Assembly: GCF_003149745.1 (NCBI RefSeq) | Contig: NZ_QGEG01000002.1 | Span: 992,001 to 1,056,000, forward strand | DNA length: 64,000 nucleotides | DNA from: Flagellimonas aquimarina | Lineage (GTDB): Bacteria; Bacteroidota; Bacteroidia; Flavobacteriales; Flavobacteriaceae | Direction: 5' to 3' | Part shown: piece after piece, positions 26,505 through 34,638 of the stretch | Position numbering within the stretch: position 1 is the stretch's first letter | How the letters are laid out: every line of letters begins with the position of its first letter | Position numbers and translations under genes: made by a program | The notes under the pieces: generated by a model | Seen by the model: only the letters and a program-made list of their open reading frames with translations | Told to the model about the DNA's origin: nothing | Database searches by the model: none

Positions 26505-27559
26505 TGGGTCTAGTGCATGTAGTTGGAGTATCAAAACAATTGCCAAAGTATAGCAGAGAAACTTCGGACATTATTCCCTTCATAGATTTATGGCTTTCAG
26601 GTCATGATGACCGTTTTAGAAGAAAAGTGGTCAAGATATTTGAAGGTGCAGGGGTGGACCGGCGATATGGGATAATGGATATTGAAGAAGTTTTTACCGC
26701 AACTTCTTTTGAAGAAAAAAACAACATCTACACTAGAGAGATAAAACTTTTAGGAGAGCAAGTACTCCAGAAAGCGTTAGACCAAGCGGAATGGAGCGCA
26801 AAGTCGTTAGATTACATCATTACTGTTAGCTGTACCGGCATTATGATACCATCTTTAGATGCTTATTTGGTGAATTCGTTAGGACTAAGGCAAGACATTG
26901 TAAGACTCCCAGTAACAGAAATGGGGTGTGCTGCAGGTATTTCAGGGTTGATTTATGCAACAAATTTTCTTAAGTCAAATCCAGGAAAACGAGCAGCGGT
27001 TATCGCAGTTGAAAGTCCCACAGCCACTTTTCAGCTTAACGATTTTTCTATGGCCAATATGGTAAGCGCCGCAATATTTGGAGATGGAGCTGCCTGTGTG
27101 CTATTATCTTCGGAAAAAGAGATGCAAGGACCAAAAATTATTGGAGAAGAAATGTATCATTTTAAAGACGCCACTCATTTAATGGGTTTCGATTTGACCA
27201 ATACAGGTTTGAAAATGATATTAGATCCAGCCGTTCCAGAAGTAATTGCAGAGCGCTTTCCAGAAATCGTACATCCATTTTTAAAACGCTTTGATTCAAA
27301 TATTGATAAGGTGGATCATTTAATTTTTCATCCAGGCGGAAAGAAAATCGTTCAGACCGTTGAGGAATTGTTTGGTAAATTGGGCAAGAATATAGATGAT
27401 ACAAGAGAAGTGCTAAGGGATTATGGGAATATGAGCAGTGTTACTGTGCTGTATGTGCTTGAGCGTTTTTTACAAAAAGAAATTGCAGAAGGAGAACAGG
27501 GAATGTTGCTTAGTTTTGGCCCCGGTTTTTCCGCACAGCGCATTCTTTTAGAATGGTAA
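26504..27559 (+). CDS. Type III polyketide synthase (chalcone/stilbene synthase superfamily)
   Basis: A 351-residue type III PKS, the core enzyme of the operon. The catalytic triad is visible: Cys142 in VTEMGCAAGISG, His276 in LIFHPGGKKIV and Asn309 in YGNMSSVTVLY. The His-to-Asn spacing (33) equals that of plant chalcone synthase and Cys-to-His (134) is close. The start DVVGVSK-like segment VVGVSKQLPKYSRE is typical of bacterial members. It would load an acyl starter and extend it with malonyl-CoA, cyclising to a resorcinol, phloroglucinol or pyrone. The nearby dedicated ACP, ketosynthase and dehydratase point to a fatty acyl starter. Confidence 0.95.
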   Translation: MGLVHVVGVSKQLPKYSRETSDIIPFIDLWLSGHDDRFRRKVVKIFEGAGVDRRYGIMDIEEVFTATSFEEKNNIYTREIKLLGEQVLQKALDQAEWSAKSLDYIITVSCTGIMIPSLDAYLVNSLGLRQDIVRLPVTEMGCAAGISGLIYATNFLKSNPGKRAAVIAVESPTATFQLNDFSMANMVSAAIFGDGAACVLLSSEKEMQGPKIIGEEMYHFKDATHLMGFDLTNTGLKMILDPAVPEVIAERFPEIVHPFLKRFDSNIDKVDHLIFHPGGKKIVQTVEELFGKLGKNIDDTREVLRDYGNMSSVTVLYVLERFLQKEIAEGEQGMLLSFGPGFSAQRILLEW

Positions 27560-27571
27560 TTTGTTTAGAAA

Positions 27572-28348
27572 ATGAAAGACATGTCCAAATGGGCTTTAAT
27601 ATTGGGAGGTAGCAGTGGTCTTGGTTTGGCCACAGCAAAAAAGCTATTGCAACATGGATTTAAGGTAATTGTCGTTCATAGAGATAGAAAGTCCGACCTT
27701 GGGCATATTAAACGGAGTTTCACAGAAATTTCTTTAGCTGACAATACGTTGTATAGTTTTAATGTAGATGCGGTGAACCCTATTAAACGTAGTGAGTTGA
27801 TTCAAGAAATAAAGAAGCTCATTGGAGTTGAAAAAATAGATGTTCTTGTCCATAGCATCGCAAAAGGCAATTTAAAACCTATGAGCGAGCGTAATGGTCT
27901 GAACAATCAAGACTTTCATTTGACAATTGACGCCATGGCCATTAGTCTTTATGATTGGGTTAAGTCCTTAGTTAGCGAAAAGTTATTTTCTGAGGATACT
28001 AGGGTAGTATCTTTTACCAGTGAAGGAAATTCCAAAACATGGAGCAGTTATGGCGCTGTGTCTGCTGCAAAAGCAGCGCTGGAAGCAATCACACGGAATA
28101 TTGCACTTGAATTTGCGTCAGTTGGCATAAAGGCAAATTGCATACAGGCCGGTATGACGGACACAAAGTCCTTCCAGATGATACCAAATAGCAATGTTTT
28201 AAAAGAACAGGCGATAAAGCGAAATCCCAACAATAGACTTACCGCACCGGAAGATGTTGCCAATGCAGTTTATTTGCTCACACTGAAAGAAGCGAATTGG
28301 ATCACTGGAACGGTAATTAAAGTAGATGGAGGAGAAAGCCTACAATAG
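27572..28348 (+). CDS. Enoyl-reductase-like SDR (FabL-type Y-x6-K), type III PKS operon
   Basis: A 258-residue short-chain dehydrogenase fold protein with the nucleotide loop LILGGSSGLGLATA and a C-terminal GTVIKVDGG. The active site reads SYGAVSAAKAALEAI, that is Tyr-x6-Lys, the spacing of enoyl-ACP reductases such as FabL/FabI, not the Tyr-x3-Lys of ketoreductases. The AKAALEAITRNIALEFA helix also resembles FabL. It is thus best read as an enoyl-ACP reductase-like enzyme for a dedicated acyl chain. It follows the PKS by 12 nt. Confidence 0.8.
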   Translation: MKDMSKWALILGGSSGLGLATAKKLLQHGFKVIVVHRDRKSDLGHIKRSFTEISLADNTLYSFNVDAVNPIKRSELIQEIKKLIGVEKIDVLVHSIAKGNLKPMSERNGLNNQDFHLTIDAMAISLYDWVKSLVSEKLFSEDTRVVSFTSEGNSKTWSSYGAVSAAKAALEAITRNIALEFASVGIKANCIQAGMTDTKSFQMIPNSNVLKEQAIKRNPNNRLTAPEDVANAVYLLTLKEANWITGTVIKVDGGESLQ

Positions 28349-28810
28349 ATGATGACATTAGATCAGATAATCCGCTGCTTACCCTATTCAGAGCCTTTCC
28401 TTTTTGTGGACGAGTTGATACAATTAGATGAGAGCTCTGCAGAAGGAACATATGTTTTTAAAGAGGATTCAAGCTTTTATAAAGGACATTTTAAGGATTT
28501 ACCTGTGACCCCAGGGGTTATTTTAACCGAATGCTGCGCTCAAATAGGCTTGGTGTGCCTTGGTATTTATCTATTGCAAAAGCAAATTAGAGCAAATGAG
28601 GATAAAATACCTCAGATTGCAATGAGCAGTTCCGAAATGGAGTTTTATCTGCCAGTTTTCCCCAATGATAAGGTGAGAGTAGTCTCTGAAAAAGTATATT
28701 TCAGATTTGGTAAGCTAAAATGCAGGGTAAAACTGTTCAATTCTGATGGAGAATTGGTGTGCAAGGGAATTGTAGCAGGAATGTTCAAACAGAAAAATGA
28801 TGAAAACTAG
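28349..28810 (+). CDS. 3-hydroxyacyl-ACP dehydratase-like hotdog protein (FabZ/FabA family)
   Basis: A 153-residue hotdog-fold dehydratase. The catalytic loop is YKGHFKDLPVTPGVILTECC with the catalytic histidine in GHF and the following proline-glycine. The N-terminal IRCLPYSEPFLFVDEL is FabZ-like. It would dehydrate 3-hydroxyacyl-ACP during elongation of the operon's own acyl chain. Its start follows directly on the stop of the reductase gene, and its 3' end overlaps the ketosynthase gene by 14 nt. No separate ketoreductase is present, so that step must use a general one. Confidence 0.88.
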   Translation: MMTLDQIIRCLPYSEPFLFVDELIQLDESSAEGTYVFKEDSSFYKGHFKDLPVTPGVILTECCAQIGLVCLGIYLLQKQIRANEDKIPQIAMSSSEMEFYLPVFPNDKVRVVSEKVYFRFGKLKCRVKLFNSDGELVCKGIVAGMFKQKNDEN

Positions 28811-30083
28811 GGTTGTAGTTACAGGAATGGGGGTTTGTGCACCCAACGGAATTAGCCTTTCTGAGTTTGCTGCATCCTTAAAAAATGGGGTAAGTGGAAT
28901 ACGTTTCCATCCAGAGCTTGAAAAACTAAAATTTGGATGTCAAATAGCTGGAAAACCGCAAATTGATGATGTAGATTTAAATGAATACTTTAGTAAAATT
29001 CAACTAAAAGGATTGAATGCCAGCGGTGTGTTTTATGGTGTTATTGCTGGCAAAGACGCATGGAAAGATGCGGGCTTAGCATCAACGAGCAATGAAACCC
29101 CTGATTGGGACAGTGGAATAATATTTGGAACCGGAATTCTAGGAGTGGATAAGTTCAGGGAAGCCATATATCAAGTAGATGCAGGTAATGTAAGGCGCTT
29201 GGGCAGCACTTCTGTAATTCAGACCATGGCTAGTGGTATAAGTGCATACTTAGGCGGGATGTTAGGTTGTGGAAATCAAGTTACTACCAATTCATCTGCC
29301 TGCACTACTGGAACAGAGGCAATATTAATGGGCTATGACCGCATCAAAAATAAAAAAGCAAAAAGAATGTTGGTGGGCAGTTGCAGCGATAGTGGACCTT
29401 ATGTTTGGGGAGGTTTTGATGCCATGCGTATTCTTCCCAGAAACTATAACAATAAGCCAGGAGCGGCAAGTAGACCCATGAGCGCATCTGCAGCTGGATT
29501 TGTTCCGGGCAGTGGAGCTGGAGCTATGGTCTTGGAATCACTGGAAAGCGCACTGGAACGTGGGGCTACTATTTATGGCGAAATTATAGGTGGTGATGTA
29601 AATAGCGGCGGACAAATGGGAGGAGGAAGTATGACGGCGCCAAATGGTGAAGCAGTTCAACGCTGCATTACAAATGCCATTCAAGACTCGGGAATAGACC
29701 CAAAAGACATTGATGCAGTTAATGGACACCTTACCGCTACAGCTAAAGACCCCAATGAGATTAGCAATTGGAGCCAAGCGCTTGGGCGTTTTGGAATAGA
29801 CTTCCCTTTTGTAAATTCCTTTAAAGCACTTTTTGGGCACTGTTTGGCTGCGGCAGGAAGTATTGAATGCGTTGGAACCCTGCTTCAGTTTAGGGAAAAC
29901 CAAATTTTTGGAAGTATAAATTGCGAGGATATTCACCCAGAGATCATCAGCATGATAGATGCTTCAAAGATTCCTCAGGCAACAATAGAATTTGAGCCAA
30001 AAATTATTGCAAAAGCCAGTTTTGGCTTTGGAGATGTAAACGCCTGTATTATTTTTAAAGCGTATAGTCAGAAACAACCTTAA
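28797..30083 (+). CDS. Beta-ketoacyl-ACP synthase (KAS II type), type III PKS operon
   Basis: A 428-residue ketosynthase with the catalytic triad Cys169 (SSACTTGTEA), His311 (VNGHLTATAKD) and His348 (ALFGHCLAAAG). The spacings match E. coli FabF (163/303/340). The N-terminus VVVTGMGVCAPNG is typical. It condenses malonyl-ACP with an acyl chain and presumably supplies a fatty acyl starter for the type III PKS. Two ATG codons in a row (28797 and 28800) overlap the dehydratase gene end, indicating tight coupling. Confidence 0.92.
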   Translation: MMKTRVVVTGMGVCAPNGISLSEFAASLKNGVSGIRFHPELEKLKFGCQIAGKPQIDDVDLNEYFSKIQLKGLNASGVFYGVIAGKDAWKDAGLASTSNETPDWDSGIIFGTGILGVDKFREAIYQVDAGNVRRLGSTSVIQTMASGISAYLGGMLGCGNQVTTNSSACTTGTEAILMGYDRIKNKKAKRMLVGSCSDSGPYVWGGFDAMRILPRNYNNKPGAASRPMSASAAGFVPGSGAGAMVLESLESALERGATIYGEIIGGDVNSGGQMGGGSMTAPNGEAVQRCITNAIQDSGIDPKDIDAVNGHLTATAKDPNEISNWSQALGRFGIDFPFVNSFKALFGHCLAAAGSIECVGTLLQFRENQIFGSINCEDIHPEIISMIDASKIPQATIEFEPKIIAKASFGFGDVNACIIFKAYSQKQP

Positions 30084-30091
30084 AATAAAAA

Positions 30092-30343
30092 ATGCAAGAA
30101 GAAAGATATCAGAAATTAAAGGACATAGTTCAAACCTATTTGCCAGATGATGTTGCTGTAGAAGCAATACAGCCAGAAAGTAATTTTACACAAGAATTGA
30201 ACATTAACTCTGCCAATTTAGTAGATATTGTTCTGGATGTTGAGGATGCTTTTGATATCATGTTGGAAAATGAAGATATGGACGGCATGCAAACGGTTAA
30301 GGATGCACTAAAAATAATAGACCTTAAAATTGCCGCTAAATGA
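30092..30343 (+). CDS. Acyl carrier protein (dedicated)
   Basis: An 83-residue acidic four-helix carrier protein. The phosphopantetheine attachment serine is Ser40 in the helix II motif NINSANLVDIVLDVEDAFDI; the usual DSL is NSA here, but serine and following hydrophobics are kept. It lies 8 nt after the ketosynthase and overlaps the membrane-protein gene by ATGA. It should carry the growing acyl chain to the ketosynthase, dehydratase and reductase of the operon. Confidence 0.9.
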   Translation: MQEERYQKLKDIVQTYLPDDVAVEAIQPESNFTQELNINSANLVDIVLDVEDAFDIMLENEDMDGMQTVKDALKIIDLKIAAK

Positions 30344-30765
30344 AAGAAGTCTGGAGTTTTGTTTTGGAAAAAGTGAAGGTTGATAAGCGATTACTGGTTA
30401 CCTATTGTATCGTTTATTTTCTGTGGGGCCTTGGAATGAATTGGTTTGGGGCGCAAATGGAGATAGCCAAATTTACCTTTTGGTGGCAGGTAATAACTTG
30501 TTACATTCTATATATGGTTCCAATTTCTTTGGTATTAAGAGGACTGCCTTTTCATATGCAATACGCATACGGACTTATTGCAATGGGATTGTTGGAGTTT
30601 AGTGGGTATGCTTTGCAAACCTCATATGCATACCCTAACAATATGTTGGACCAATTGTTCAACATTCGAAATTTCAGCTTGGGTATGGCGCTGTTTTTTG
30701 CCTTATACTTTCCTTTGGGCAATTGGGGCGTGGGTAAGATTTACAATGTCCTGGTTAAAAAATAG
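30340..30765 (+). CDS. Small polytopic membrane protein, end of type III PKS operon
   Basis: A 141-residue protein with about four transmembrane helices (for example LVTYCIVYFLWGLGMNWFGA and FWWQVITCYILYMVPISLVL). It overlaps the ACP gene by four bases (ATGA), so it belongs to the operon. I do not recognise a family. It could help anchor the pathway at the membrane or handle the lipid product. The operon ends here; a convergent YceI gene starts 39 nt further on. Confidence 0.8.
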   Translation: MKEVWSFVLEKVKVDKRLLVTYCIVYFLWGLGMNWFGAQMEIAKFTFWWQVITCYILYMVPISLVLRGLPFHMQYAYGLIAMGLLEFSGYALQTSYAYPNNMLDQLFNIRNFSLGMALFFALYFPLGNWGVGKIYNVLVKK

Positions 30766-30804
30766 AATCATAAACTGCACAGGTTTTGGGAAACAACATG
30801 CAGG

Positions 30805-31326
30805 CTAATCTTCAACATCAAAAACCATTTTAATATTTACCAGATTGTCTTCTCTTTTTTTCTTGATTTTAATTCCATAGTCAATAGAGTATAAAGAAGT
30901 GGTTCCAATAAGTTGATTATTTTTTTGGACAAAGGTTATGGTAATGGGCTTGGAGGTTTCTTTGATTTTTAAAACACCATTGACCACCAACTTTTCACCT
31001 TCTAGTTTTACTTCATTGCTGCTAAAGGATATTTTAGGGTAATCATCTGCATTAAAATATTTTCTGCTCTTTAAGGACCAATTTCTTAATCCGCTATTGG
31101 TATCCAAAGTTTCTGAAGAAACCGAACCCTTAAAAATTGAATTTTTCAAGTTGCCAACATCTATTGAAGATTCCGATTCAAAACCTGAAATGGTTCCTTC
31201 TACATTCTTCGAAACAAATTCAAATGATATTTGGGCGCTCTTGATATTACTTTTTTGGCCACTTGTTGTATTGAAAGACAGACTAACGGCCAAAAACAGA
31301 CAAAGCGAAAATATTCTCATAACCAA
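30805..31326 (-). CDS. YceI-family protein, exported
   Basis: A 173-residue lipocalin-like beta-barrel protein of the YceI family with an N-terminal signal peptide (IFSLCLFLAVSLSF). The YceI pattern is seen in AQISFEFVSKNVEGTISGF, VSSETLDTNSGLRNW and ISFSSNEVKLEG. The family binds polyisoprenoids, a chemistry that fits its position next to a lipid-making polyketide operon, although it is on the opposite strand. It should be periplasmic. Convergent with the operon end. Confidence 0.88.
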   Translation of the reverse strand: MVMRIFSLCLFLAVSLSFNTTSGQKSNIKSAQISFEFVSKNVEGTISGFESESSIDVGNLKNSIFKGSVSSETLDTNSGLRNWSLKSRKYFNADDYPKISFSSNEVKLEGEKLVVNGVLKIKETSKPITITFVQKNNQLIGTTSLYSIDYGIKIKKKREDNLVNIKMVFDVED

Positions 31327-31541
31327 TTTTAATCTAAAATAAAGATTTGGTCCTTAAAGAAAGAGACTACTTACAGAATTATCAACTTTTGTTTAATATT
31401 TCAATATTGATGGGTTAACCAAATTAGAGTCAATGCGCTTTTAATCCACATTGGCTTTAAAGATTTATAAATATTTAGTTATCAAATTTTTAGAATATGT
31501 AATTTAGGTTTAACTGAGTGTTAAATATTTAAAAACAGAGT

Positions 31542-31549
31542 TAATTTTG
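31542..31549 (+). promoter_or_regulatory. Bacteroidota -7 promoter box TAATTTTG
   Basis: TAATTTTG at 31542-31549 matches the TAnnTTTG consensus. It lies about 70 nt upstream of the ATG at 31619 of the small helical protein gene, in an otherwise AT-rich, gene-free 292-nt stretch. I see no clear -33 TTTG at the expected distance. Confidence 0.4.
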
Positions 31550-31618
31550 TAGAACAATGTAAGATAATTAGTAACTTAATGGAGGGTTTTATTGCGTTCA
31601 ATACTTAAACAAAATATT

Positions 31619-31948
31619 ATGAATGATGTAACTAAAAATAGCACGGATCATATCCAAGAATTATTGATCCGCATGGATAGAAATAACAACATTATTCAAA
31701 GACTTTCCAAAAAGCTTAACTCGTATACCTGTGAACCCAATAATTCTTCCTGTTTTGAAAAACTTTATGATCTTAAACATAGTTTTAAGGTTTTTACAAG
31801 TCAGCAAAAACAAATCATGGAACTTTTAAAGCAAAAGAAAGGGTTTGCAAAAAGCCTGCAAAAGGACATTCAACTTCACTTAGACCGATTTAAACAGCTT
31901 GAACAGGAGATGGCGGCTTACATCTTGGACACTAATCAATATTCCTAA
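31619..31948 (+). CDS. Small helical hypothetical protein
   Basis: A 109-residue, mostly helical and charged protein with two cysteines (TCEPNNSSCFEKL). No signal or membrane segment and no recognised family. The ATG at 31619 is taken; a TTG at 31592 preceded by GGAGGG is a competing start that would add nine residues. Long heptad-like stretches (LLKQKKGFAKSLQKDIQLHL) suggest a coiled coil. It lies 122 nt upstream of an EamA permease gene. Confidence 0.6.
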   Translation: MNDVTKNSTDHIQELLIRMDRNNNIIQRLSKKLNSYTCEPNNSSCFEKLYDLKHSFKVFTSQQKQIMELLKQKKGFAKSLQKDIQLHLDRFKQLEQEMAAYILDTNQYS

Positions 31949-32070
31949 AGTTTATCAAATAACTATAGACCGGATTCCTTTCAATTTCTTTGGATAACTT
32001 CATTTAGAATATATTTTTTACTCCTGTAAACATCCGTAATATTGCAGGGCAAACAACCGTACTTTTTAGA

Positions 32071-32988
32071 ATGGGAAAATCCTCAAACTCTACTCTTGTC
32101 GTTCTTGCCTTTTTTGCGATATACGTAATATGGGGGTCCACCTATTTGCTAAATAAGATTGCCGTTTTGGAGTTACCGGCGTTTATGCTTGCTTCATTTC
32201 GTTTCACCACTGCTGGGGTTTTAATTTTCATTATTGCAAAGATGATGGGAATTCAAATTTCCATTACCAGAAAGCAACTTTGGAACACCATAATTGCAGG
32301 GTTTCTTTTTTTAAGTTTTGGCAATGGAGTAGTAGTATGGGCATTACGCTATGTGGATACTGGTTTTGCCGCCCTGGAAATATCTGCACAGCCACTTATT
32401 ATTTTATTGTTGATGCGAGTTTTACAAGGGAAGAAAATACAGCCAATGTCTGTGGTTGGAGTTATTTTTGGGGTTATTGGCATATACCTTCTTGTAAGCC
32501 AGAAACAGATTATCACCAAGGAAGGTTCCATTTTGGGAATGGTCATGATATTTTTCTGTATGTTGAGTTGGGGTTATGGTAGTCTTTTTGTGGCTAAAGC
32601 AGATTTACCCACAAATTATTTTGTGAATACAGGTTACCAAATGTTTACCGGAGGTATTATTTTGGCTTTGATGAGCATTGGGTTTGGTGAAAATTGGACA
32701 TCACCATTGGTTTGGAGCGGAAAAGTTCAAGTTGTTATGATTTTGCTTGTCATTTTTGGAAGTATTTTGGCATTTACCTCTTTTAATTACCTATTAAAAT
32801 CAGTTTCTCCAGAAAAAGTGGCTACCTCTACCTACGTAAACCCAATAGTTGCGCTTATTCTAGGTTGGTATTTCTTAAATGAGCAAATTACGGTCCAATC
32901 CATAGTTGCTGCTATTGTATTGCTCACTGGTGTTTATTTCATCAATGCTAAAAAGACTTTGGCCATATTTGAAAGGTTTAAAAGATAG
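32071..32988 (+). CDS. EamA/DMT-family permease
   Basis: A 305-residue transporter with ten predicted transmembrane helices in two EamA repeats. The first repeat begins VIWGSTYLLNKIAV and the second SWGYGSLFVAKA; the repeats show the usual internal homology. The C-terminal part ends with a conserved VYFIN helix and a basic tail. Members of the drug/metabolite superfamily export amino acids, drugs or sugars, but the substrate here is unknown. Monocistronic. Confidence 0.9.
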   Translation: MGKSSNSTLVVLAFFAIYVIWGSTYLLNKIAVLELPAFMLASFRFTTAGVLIFIIAKMMGIQISITRKQLWNTIIAGFLFLSFGNGVVVWALRYVDTGFAALEISAQPLIILLLMRVLQGKKIQPMSVVGVIFGVIGIYLLVSQKQIITKEGSILGMVMIFFCMLSWGYGSLFVAKADLPTNYFVNTGYQMFTGGIILALMSIGFGENWTSPLVWSGKVQVVMILLVIFGSILAFTSFNYLLKSVSPEKVATSTYVNPIVALILGWYFLNEQITVQSIVAAIVLLTGVYFINAKKTLAIFERFKR

Positions 32989-33082
32989 ATTGCCGGGGCG
33001 TTTTCTTTTCCTTGTACAATTCAATACATAAATTGTCCAGTTCGCTACATTTCATTTTTAAAAGAAGGGGTTGATGTGCATC

Positions 33083-33092
33083 TTTGCTGTAT
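33083..33092 (+). promoter_or_regulatory. Weak promoter-like box CATCTTTG
   Basis: GCATCTTTG followed by a TATCAAT run is found 30-40 nt before the ATG of the SDxHK-repeat gene; the same GCATCTTTG-TATCAAT arrangement precedes the NTF2-fold gene at 57566. It deviates from TAnnTTTG in the first base. Weak evidence. Confidence 0.25.
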
Positions 33093-33123
33093 CAATCATT
33101 CATCAATCAAAAAGCGAACAATC

Positions 33124-34572
33124 ATGAATCAACTATCAAAAATCTTTGCAGTTCTTGTGCTAAAGGTTATTCTTTTCTTTTTTCTGCTTAGCGGAAGTTA
33201 TGTAAATGCTCAGCGTAAGAGCACTTCTATAAGTGTAAGTGATAATGGAAAAACCTCTATTTCCATAAAAAATGGGTTCGGTAATAATTTTCAAGTTGAG
33301 TTTAAAGGAGATATTACCCTTTCCAGTGATGATACAGACGTCATTGCCATTTCAGACGAGGGGTATATGGAAATAAAAAAATCTGCTTTTGGGAGTCGCA
33401 GGAGAATCTTTATAGAATCTAACAGTTCTGGGCAGCTTATCAAAAAGTATTATGTAGGAGGCTCCGAAAGAAGTTTTGATTCAGAAGGAAGAAAATGGAT
33501 GGCAGAGATTCTGTTGGAAGTAGTCCGCACAACCACTTTGGGATCAGAACAACGTGTCGATCGCATTTATAAAGAAGGAGGGACACGTGGCGTACTTAAA
33601 GAAGTTGACTTTATAGGCAGCAATCATGTAAAAGCAAGGTATATAAAGTTACTATTGAAAAAAGATCTTAATAGTGCCGACCTCATATCTATTTTAAACG
33701 TTATTGGCGATGATATTGATTCTGATCATCACAGGGCGGATATACTAAAAAACAATACTTCTAAATTTTTGGCTACCGAAGCTAGCACTTCTGCTTACAT
33801 TGAAGCTGCATCGGAAATAGATTCTGACCACCACAAAGCAGAGGTTCTCAAAAGATCCATCAAGGATGGAGCTATAAAGGAAAATCAGATGAACTCTCTT
33901 TTCATAATTACTAAAGACATAGATTCAGATTACCATAAATCAAGTGTTCTGCTTACAGTGTTAAGAAACGCATCGCTGAATGCCTCAAACATGAAACTGC
34001 TCATCAACACTGCAGATGGGATAGATTCAGATCACCATAAATCTGAGGTTTTGCAACGCGCATTGAATTCTGAGGAACTTTCAGACAGTAGCTTTCATAC
34101 TTTGCTAAGCTCCTTGGATGATATGAGTTCTGATCACCATAAGGCAAATGTAATTTCTAAGCTACTTAAGAAAGACCTTAGTTCATCCTCACTTTCACAC
34201 GTATTAAAGCAGGTAGGGCATATGAATTCTGATAGTCATAAAGCCAACATACTAAAGTCTGCTGTACGTAAGAAACTTTCAGATGATAGCATAGAAATTT
34301 TATTAGATGTTTTAGAACATATGGGTTCGGATAACCACAAAGCAAGTGTCTTTAAGCAGATGGCTAGAAATACGTATTCAGACGCACAGCTTACCAAAAT
34401 CTTATGGACCATTAAGGATATTAACTCAGATTACCATAAGGCCGAATCATTGATTTCATTTTCAAGAACGGTTTCACAAAAAGGATCTTCCGTAAAAGAA
34501 GCTTATGGGGCTGTTTGCAAAAGTATTTCATCAGACTCACATTACAGGAGAGCTTCAAACGCAATTCAATAA
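33124..34572 (+). CDS. Exported protein with nine SDxHK repeats (alpha-solenoid-like)
   Basis: A 482-residue protein with a signal peptide ending near residue 29 (VNAQ); the ATG at 33124 is preferred over one at 33076 because it places this signal at the N-terminus. The first half (about 30-195) is beta-rich, with a DEGYMEIKKSAFG... segment. The second half has nine repeats of 33-35 residues, each beginning (I/M)-x-SD-x-H-(K/R), for example IDSDHHKAEVLKRS and MSSDHHKANVISKL. Repeat starts are at nt 33715, 33817, 33919, 34021, 34123, 34222, 34321, 34420 and 34525. They probably form a HEAT-like solenoid; histidines recur regularly. Function unknown. A hairpin separates it from a LytS-type kinase operon. 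Confidence 0.85.
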   Translation: MNQLSKIFAVLVLKVILFFFLLSGSYVNAQRKSTSISVSDNGKTSISIKNGFGNNFQVEFKGDITLSSDDTDVIAISDEGYMEIKKSAFGSRRRIFIESNSSGQLIKKYYVGGSERSFDSEGRKWMAEILLEVVRTTTLGSEQRVDRIYKEGGTRGVLKEVDFIGSNHVKARYIKLLLKKDLNSADLISILNVIGDDIDSDHHRADILKNNTSKFLATEASTSAYIEAASEIDSDHHKAEVLKRSIKDGAIKENQMNSLFIITKDIDSDYHKSSVLLTVLRNASLNASNMKLLINTADGIDSDHHKSEVLQRALNSEELSDSSFHTLLSSLDDMSSDHHKANVISKLLKKDLSSSSLSHVLKQVGHMNSDSHKANILKSAVRKKLSDDSIEILLDVLEHMGSDNHKASVFKQMARNTYSDAQLTKILWTIKDINSDYHKAESLISFSRTVSQKGSSVKEAYGAVCKSISSDSHYRRASNAIQ

Positions 34573-34589
34573 CCAATTAGAATTCCAGT

Positions 34590-34636
34590 CACCAAAATAC
34601 TCCAAATGCTTTAGCATAATTATGAGTATTTTGGTG
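34590..34636 (+). terminator. Long hairpin ending 2 nt before the histidine kinase start
   Basis: CACCAAAATACTC (34590-34602) pairs perfectly with GAGTATTTTGGTG (34624-34636), a 13-bp stem with an inner ATGC-TTTA-GCAT mini-hairpin. It starts 17 nt after the stop of the SDxHK gene and stops 2 nt before the kinase ATG at 34639. No T-run follows, so it may act as an attenuator or translational control element of the kinase operon as much as a terminator. Confidence 0.55.
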
Positions 34637-34638
34637 TT

